Part shown: positions 58,469-64,000 of the stretch, one piece after another | Numbering within the stretch: position 1 is the stretch's first letter | Layout: each line of letters opens with the position of its first letter | Origin: Zeugodacus cucurbitae | Taxonomy: Eukaryota > Arthropoda > Insecta > Diptera > Tephritidae | NCBI RefSeq assembly: GCF_028554725.1 | Contig: NC_071672.1 | Span: 4,804,501-4,868,500, forward strand | DNA length: 64,000 bases | Direction of reading: 5' to 3' | Notes under the pieces: generated by a model | Databases searched by the model: none | What the model was told of the DNA's origin: nothing | The model's input: only the letters and a program-made list of their open reading frames with translations | Made by a program: the position numbers and the translations under genes

Positions 58469-59615
58469 TTGTCTTGTCTTGTCTCGTCTTGTCTTGTCTT
58501 GTCTTGTCTTGTCTTGCCTTGTCTTGTCTTGTCTTGTCTTGTCTTGTCTTGTCTTGTCTTGTCCTGTCCTGTCGTGTGTTGTGTTGTTTTGTCTTGTCTT
58601 GTGTTGTTTTGTCGTGTCTTGTCTTGTCTTGCCTTGTCTTGTCTTGTCTTGTCTTGTCTTGTCTTGTCTTGTCTTGTCCTGTCCTGTCGTGTGTTGTGTT
58701 GTTTTGTCTTGTCTTGTGTTGTTTTGTCGTGTCATGTCTTGTCTTGTCTTGTCTTGTCTTGTCTTTTCTTGTCTTGTCTTGTCTTGTCTTTTCTTGTCTT
58801 GTCTTTTCTTGTCTTGTCTTGTGTTGTGTTGTCTTGTCTTGTCTTGTCTTGTCTTGTCTCGTCTTGTTTTGTCTTGTCTTGTCGTGTCATGTCTTGTCTT
58901 GTCTTGTTTTGTCTTGTCTTGTCTTGTCTTGTCTTGTCTTGTGTTGTCTTGTCTTGTCTTGTCTTGTCTTGTCTTGTCTTGTCTTGTCTTGTCTTGTCTT
59001 GTCTTGTCTTGTCTTGTCTTGTCTTGTCTTGTATTGTCTCGTCTTGTCTTGTCTTGTCTTGTCTTGTCTTGTCTTGCCTTGTCTTGTCTTGTCTTGTCTT
59101 GTCTTGTCTTGTCCTGTCCTGTCGTGTGTTGTGTTGTTTTGTCTTGTCTTGTGTTGTTTTGTCGTGTCATGTCTTGTCTTGTCTTGTCTTGTCTTGTCTT
59201 TTCTTTTCTTGTCTTGTCTTGTCTTGTCTTGTCTTGCCTTGTCTTGTCTTGTCTTGTCTTGTCTTGTCTTGTCTTGTCTTGTCTTGTCTTGTCTTGTCTT
59301 GTCTTGTCTTGTCTTTTCTTTTCTTGTATTGTCTTGTATTGTCTTGTCTTGTCTTGTCTTGTCTTGTCCTGTTCTGTCTTGTCATGTCATGTCATGTCAT
59401 GTCATGTGTTGTTTTGTCTTGCCTTGTCTTGTCTTGTCTTGTCTTGTATTGTCTTGTCTTGTCTTGTCTTTTCTTTTCTTGTCTTTTCTTGTCTTGTCTT
59501 TTCTTGTCTTGTCTTGTGTTGTGTTGTCTTGTCTTGTCTTGTTTTGTCTTGTCTTGTCTTGTCTTGTCTTGTCTTTTCTTTTCGTGTCTTGTCTTGTCTT
59601 GGCTTGTAATGTCAT
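58017..59615. repeat. Superblock E, copy 2, ending in TAATG
   Basis: Same series as copy 1, starting 1815 bp later at CCATG 58017 and ending with the 219 bp block at 59397-59615 (TAATG 59607). The 1164 bp stretch 58007-59170 has the same length and nearly the same unit order as 60522-61685. Confidence 0.84.
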
Positions 59616-59787
59616 GCCATGTCGTATGTTGTGTTGTTTTGTCTTGTCTTGTCTTGTTTTGTCGTGTCATGTCTTGTCTTGTCTTTTCTTTTCTTGTCTT
59701 GTCTTGTCTTGTCTTGTCTTGTCTTGTCTTGTCTTGTCTTGTCTTGTCTTGTTCTGTCTTGTCATGTCACGTCATGTCATGGCATGT

Positions 59788-59818
<31 letters not shown>

Positions 59819-60290
59819 TTGTTTTGTCTTGTCTTGTCTTGTATTGTCTTGTCTTGTCTTGTCTTGTCTTGTCTTGTCTTTTCTTTTCTTGTATTGTCTT
59901 GTATTGTCTTGTCTTGTCTTGTCTTGTCTTGTCCTGTTCTGTCTTGTCATGTCATGTCATGTCATGTCATGTGTTGTTTTGTCTTGCCTTGTCTTGTCTT
60001 GTCTTGTCTTGTATTGTCTTGTCTTGTCTTGTCTTTTCTTTTCTTGTCTTTTCTTGTCTTGTCTTTTCTTGTCTTGTCTTGTGTTGTGTTGTCTTGTCTT
60101 GTCTTGTTTTGTCTTGTCTTGTCTTGTCTTGTCTTGTCTTGTCTTGTCTTTTCTTGTCTTTTCTTGTCTTGTCTTTTCTTGTCTTGTCTTGTGTTGTGTT
60201 GTCTTGTCTTGTCTTGTTTTGTCTTGTCTTGTCTTGTCTTGTCTTGTCTTTTCTTTTCGTGTCTTGTCTTGTCTTGGCTTGTAATGTCAT
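59616..60290. repeat. TAATG-to-TAATG segment with TCACG and an internal duplication
   Basis: TCACG at 59767 followed by two TCATG, then GCATG at the place of a fifth TCATG-type unit. The TCTTT-TGTTG-TTTTG part of the TAATG block is duplicated in place (about 60042-60115 and 60150-60225), which makes this block about 105 bp longer than its sisters. TAATG at 60282 is followed by TCATG units, as at 57767. Confidence 0.8.
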
Positions 60291-60531
60291 GTCATGTCAT
60301 GTCATGTCATGTGTTGTTTTGTCTTGCCTTGTCTTGTCTTGTCTTGTCTTGTATTGTCTTGTCTTGTCTTGTCTTGTCTTGTCTTTTCTTGTCTTGTCTT
60401 TTCTTGTCTTGTCTTGTGTTGTGTTGTCTTGTCTTGTCTTGTTTTGTCTTGTTTTGTCTTGTCTTGTCTTGTCTTGTCTTGTCTTGTCTTTTCTTTTCGT
60501 GTCTTGTCTTGTCTTGGCTTGTCATGTCATG

Positions 60532-60947
60532 CCATGTCGTATGTTGTGTTGTTTTGTCTTGTCTTGTCGTGTCATGTCTTGTCTTATCTTGTTTTGTCTT
60601 GTCTTGTCTTGTCTTGTCTTGTCTTGTGTTGTCTTGTCTTGTCTTGTCTTGTCTTGTCTTGTCTTGTCTTGTCTTGTCTTGTCTTGTCTTGTCTTGTCTT
60701 GTCTTGTCTTGTCTTGTCTCGTCTTGTCTTGTCTTGTCTTGTCTTGTCTTGTCTTGCCTTGTCTTGTCTTGTCTTGTCTTGTCTTGTCTTGTCTTGTCTT
60801 GTCCTGTCCTGTCGTGTGTTGTGTTGTTTTGTCTTGTCTTGTCTTGTCTCGTCTTGTCTTGTCTTGTCTTGTCTTGTCTTGCCTTGTCTTGTCTTGTCTT
60901 GTCTTGTCTTGTCTTGTCTTGTCTTGTCCTGTCCTGTCGTGTGTTGT

Positions 60948-60978
<31 letters not shown>

Positions 60979-62115
60979 TTGTCTTGTCTTGTCTTGTCTC
61001 GTCTTGTCTTGTCTTGTCTTGTCTTGTCTTGCCTTGTCTTGTCTTGTCTTGTCTTGTCTTGTCTTGTCTTGTCTTGTCCTGTCCTGTCGTGTGTTGTGTT
61101 GTTTTGTCTTGTCTTGTGTTGTTTTGTCGTGTCTTGTCTTGTCTTGCCTTGTCTTGTCTTGTCTTGTCTTGTCTTGTCTTGTCTTGTCTTGTCCTGTCCT
61201 GTCGTGTGTTGTGTTGTTTTGTCTTGTCTTGTGTTGTTTTGTCGTGTCATGTCTTGTCTTGTCTTGTCTTGTCTTGTCTTTTCTTGTCTTGTCTTGTCTT
61301 GTCTTTTCTTGTCTTGTCTTTTCTTGTCTTGTCTTGTGTTGTGTTGTCTTGTCTTGTCTTGTCTTGTCTCGTCTTGTTTTGTCTTGTCTTGTCGTGTCAT
61401 GTCTTGTCTTGTCTTGTTTTGTCTTGTCTTGTCTTGTCTTGTCTTGTCTTGTGTTGTCTTGTCTTGTCTTGTCTTGTCTTGTCTTGTCTTGTCTTGTCTT
61501 GTCTTGTCTTGTCTTGTCTTGTCTTGTCTTGTCTTGTCTTGTCTTGTATTGTCTCGTCTTGTCTTGTCTTGTCTTGTCTTGTCTTGTCTTGCCTTGTCTT
61601 GTCTTGTCTTGTCTTGTCTTGTCTTGTCCTGTCCTGTCGTGTGTTGTGTTGTTTTGTCTTGTCTTGTGTTGTTTTGTCGTGTCATGTCTTGTCTTGTCTT
61701 GTCTTGTCTTGTCTTTTCTTTTCTTGTCTTGTCTTGTCTTGTCTTGTCTTGCCTTGTCTTGTCTTGTCTTGTCTTGTCTTGTCTTGTCTTGTCTTGTCTT
61801 GTCTTGTCTTGTCTTTTCTTTTCTTGTATTGTCTTGTATTGTCTTGTCTTGTCTTGTCTTGTCTTGTCCTGTTCTGTCTTGTCATGTCATGTCATGTCAT
61901 GTCATGTGTTGTTTTGTCTTGCCTTGTCTTGTCTTGTCTTGTCTTGTATTGTCTTGTCTTGTCTTGTCTTTTCTTTTCTTGTCTTTTCTTGTCTTGTCTT
62001 TTCTTGTCTTGTCTTGTGTTGTGTTGTCTTGTCTTGTCTTGTTTTGTCTTGTCTTGTCTTGTCTTGTCTTGTCTTTTCTTTTCGTGTCTTGTCTTGTCTT
62101 GGCTTGTAATGTCAT
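60532..62115. repeat. Superblock E, copy 3, ending in TAATG
   Basis: Third copy, CCATG at 60532, 2515 bp after copy 2, ending with the 219 bp block at 61897-62115 (TAATG 62107, 2500 bp after 59607). Small differences from copy 2 are single-pentamer changes in tract length. Confidence 0.84.
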
Positions 62116-62292
62116 GCCATGTCGTATGTTGTGTTGTTTTGTCTTGTCTTGTCTTGTTTTGTCGTGTCATGTCTTGTCTTGTCTTTTCTTTTCTTGTCTT
62201 GTCTTGTCTTGTCTTGTCTTGTCTTGTCTTGTCTTGTCTTGTCTTGTCTTGTCTTGTTCTGTCTTGTCATGTCACGTCATGTCATGTCATGT

Positions 62293-62323
<31 letters not shown>

Positions 62324-62466
62324 TTGTTTTGTCTTGTCTTGTCTTGTATTGTCTTGTCTTGTCTTGTCTTGTCTTGTCTTGTCTTTTCTTTTCTTGTATT
62401 GTCTTGTATTGTCTTGTCTTGTCTTGTCTTGTCTTGTCCTGTTCTGTCTTGTCATGTCATGTCATG

Positions 62467-62685
62467 TCATGTCATGTGTTGTTTTGTCTTGCCTTGTCTT
62501 GTCTTGTCTTGTCTTGTATTGTCTTGTCTTGTCTTGTCTTTTCTTTTCTTGTCTTTTCTTGTCTTGTCTTTTCTTGTCTTGTCTTGTGTTGTGTTGTCTT
62601 GTCTTGTCTTGTTTTGTCTTGTCTTGTCTTGTCTTGTCTTGTCTTTTCTTTTCGTGTCTTGTCTTGTCTTGGCTTGTAATGTCAT
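62467..62685. repeat. 219 bp TAATG block, copy near the right end
   Basis: TAATG at 62677, 570 bp after the previous one. The segment between them carries TCACG at 62272, 165 bp after TAATG, matching 50543 and 59767. Confidence 0.86.
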
Positions 62686-62976
62686 GCCATGTCGTATGTT
62701 GTGTTGTTTTGTCTTGTCTTGTCTTGTTTTGTCGTGTCATGTCTTGTCTTGTCTTTTCTTTTCTTGTCTTGTCTTGTCTTGTCTTGTCTTGTCTTGTCTT
62801 GTCTTGTCTTGTCTTGTCTTGTCTTGTCTTGTCTTGTCTTGTCTCGTCTTGTATTGTCTTGTCGTGTCTTGTCTTGTCTTGTCTTGTCTTGTCTTTTCTT
62901 TTCTTGTATTGTCTTGTATTGTCTTGTCTTGTCTTGTCTTGTCTTGTCCTGTTCTGTCTTGTCATGTCATGTCATG

Positions 62977-63195
62977 TCATGTCATGTGTTGTTTTGTCTT
63001 GCCTTGTCTTGTCTTGTCTTGTCTTGTATTGTCTTGTCTTGTCTTGTCTTTTCTTTTCTTGTCTTTTCTTGTCTTGTCTTTTCTTGTCTTGTCTTGTGTT
63101 GTGTTGTCTTGTCTTGTCTTGTTTTGTCTTGTCTTGTCTTGTCTTGTCTTGTCTTTTCTTTTCGTGTCTTGTCTTGTCTTGGCTTGTAATGTCAT
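62977..63195. repeat. 219 bp TAATG block, last copy
   Basis: TAATG at 63187, 510 bp after the previous one. Compared base by base with 15226-15444 and found identical although the two lie in different pentamer phase relative to the window start. Confidence 0.88.
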
Positions 63196-63246
63196 GCCAT
63201 GTCGTATGTTGTGTTGTTTTGTCTTGTCTTGTCTTGTTTTGTCGTG

Positions 63247-63572
63247 TCATGTCTTGTCTTGTCTTTTCTTTTCTTGTCTTGTCTTGTCTTGTCTTGTCTT
63301 GTCTTGTCTTGTCTTGTCTTGTCTTGTCTTGTCTCGTCTTGTCTTGTCTTGTCTTGTCTTGTCTTGTCTTGCCTTGTCTTGTCTTGTCTTGTCTTGTCTT
63401 GTCTTGTCTTGTCTTGTCCTGTCCTGTCGTGTGTTGTGTTGTTTTGTCTTGTCTTGTCTTGTCTCGTCTTGTCTTGTCTTGTCTTGTCTTGTCTTGTCTT
63501 GCCTTGTCTTGTCTTGTCTTGTCTTGTCTTGTCTTGTCTTGTCTTGTCTTGTCCTGTCCTGTCGTGTGTTGT

Positions 63573-63603
<31 letters not shown>

Positions 63604-64000
63604 TTGTCTTGTCTTGTCTCGTCTTGTCTTGTCTTGTCTTGTCTTGTCTTGCCTTGTCTTGTCTTGTCTTGTCTTGTCTTGTCTTGTCTTGTCTTGTCCT
63701 GTCCTGTCGTGTGTTGTGTTGTTTTGTCTTGTCTTGTGTTGTTTTGTCGTGTCTTGTCTTGTCTTGCCTTGTCTTGTCTTGTCTTGTCTTGTCTTGTCTT
63801 GTCTTGTCTTGTCCTGTCCTGTCGTGTGTTGTGTTGTTTTGTCTTGTCTTGTGTTGTTTTGTCGTGTCATGTCTTGTCTTGTCTTGTCTTGTCTTGTCTT
63901 TTCTTGTCTTGTCTTGTCTTGTCTTTTCTTGTCTTGTCTTTTCTTGTCTTGTCTTGTGTTGTGTTGTCTTGTCTTGTCTTGTCTTGTCTTGTCTCGTCTT
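63247..64000. repeat. Superblock E, partial copy running off the window
   Basis: Three TCTCG-CCTTG-TCCTG-TCCTG-TCGTG groups followed by a TCCTG-TCGTG group without TCTCG and by TCTTT-bearing units, the same order as in the three preceding copies. It is cut by the window end, so the array continues to the right. Confidence 0.82.

Larger units (their letters stand above)
1..64000. repeat. Pentanucleotide satellite array, unit TCTTG (CAAGA / AAGAC)
   Basis: The whole window is tandem 5-mers, mostly TCTTG. Common variant units are TCATG, TGTTG, TTTTG, TCTTT, TCGTG, TCCTG, TCTCG, CCTTG, TATTG, TCTGG, TCTTA and TTCTG; rare ones are TAATG, CCATG, TCGTA, GCTTG, TCCGG, ACTTG, TCATA, TGTAG, TCTTC, TCTGC, TCACG, TATTA and AAATG. 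The + strand is mostly T, with C and G about equal and very little A; A occurs only in variant units. No CAAGA-oriented segment occurs on the + strand, so the array has one orientation throughout. Both ends run off the window, so the true array is longer. No coding capacity is credible: the unit lacks stop codons in all six frames and the predicted peptides are five-residue repeats. Variants containing CATG supply ATG on both strands, and stops come only from rare units such as TAATG, ACTTG, TGTAG, TCTTA and, on the minus strand, TCATG. Confidence 0.98.

Noticed and set aside
1..64000. CRISPR array
   Set aside because: There are no spacers of unique sequence between repeats; the recurring blocks are themselves made of the same pentamer.
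1..64000. Telomeric repeat
   Set aside because: TCTTG/CAAGA matches no telomere motif I know; it lacks the G-runs typical of them, and internal higher-order blocks are not expected of telomerase products.
1..64000. G-quadruplex or triplex-forming tract
   Set aside because: No runs of three G occur. The G in each unit breaks the polypyrimidine run, so only the short TCTTT groups (for example 501-520) are G-free.
1..64000. AGAC/GTCT in every unit as dense Smad-box sites
   Set aside because: A four-base motif is present in each canonical unit by construction. Binding cannot be argued from this alone.

Overview
This 64 kb window is one uninterrupted simple-sequence satellite array. On the + strand the unit is TCTTG (CAAGA on the minus strand, the same as AAGAC in another rotation). 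Every stretch from the first base to the last reads as tandem pentamers, either canonical TCTTG or a copy one or two substitutions away. I see no gene, RNA gene, transposon, CRISPR array, promoter or unique sequence, and no stretch in inverted orientation. The very long open reading frames on both strands are artefacts. The unit has no stop codon in any frame, so + frames read as a repeat of Ser-Cys-Leu-Val-Leu and minus frames as a repeat of Gln-Asp-Lys-Thr-Arg.

Organism: an array this long with layered higher-order structure points to eukaryotic constitutive heterochromatin (pericentromeric, sex-chromosome or knob-like). AAGAC is a known simple satellite motif of Drosophila melanogaster heterochromatin, so a drosophilid is one candidate. 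Short motifs recur independently in many animals, plants and fungi, and the window has no other taxonomic anchor, so the source species is not determined.

Layout: (1) About 1-17.2 kb has near-pure tracts alternating with variant-rich blocks. A ~1.5 kb marker order at 3.06-4.55 kb recurs at 10.49-12.09 kb. A 219 bp block ending in TAATG, TCATG, CCATG, TCGTA appears from 14 kb, with its TAATG end marker already present from 5.5 kb. (2) About 17.4-54.3 kb carries a second family: 'P' blocks rich in TCTGG and TCCGG, and composite modules M1-M7 holding ACTTG, a 4-nt TTGT slip, TCATG runs, TCATA and TGTAG. These form 3-4 kb superblocks present in several copies. (3) About 50.2-64 kb returns to TAATG-type blocks in tandem, overlapping the end of the second family.

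Pentamer phase is almost perfectly kept. I find only 14 phase breaks in 64 kb. Thirteen are copies of one TTGT slip, and the other is a net 86-nt deletion near 25.55 kb. The picture is amplification of pre-existing variant blocks by segmental duplication and tract-length change in whole pentamers, with few independent small indels. No genes work together here; any function would be structural (heterochromatin, chromosome pairing, satellite transcripts) and is not shown by the sequence.
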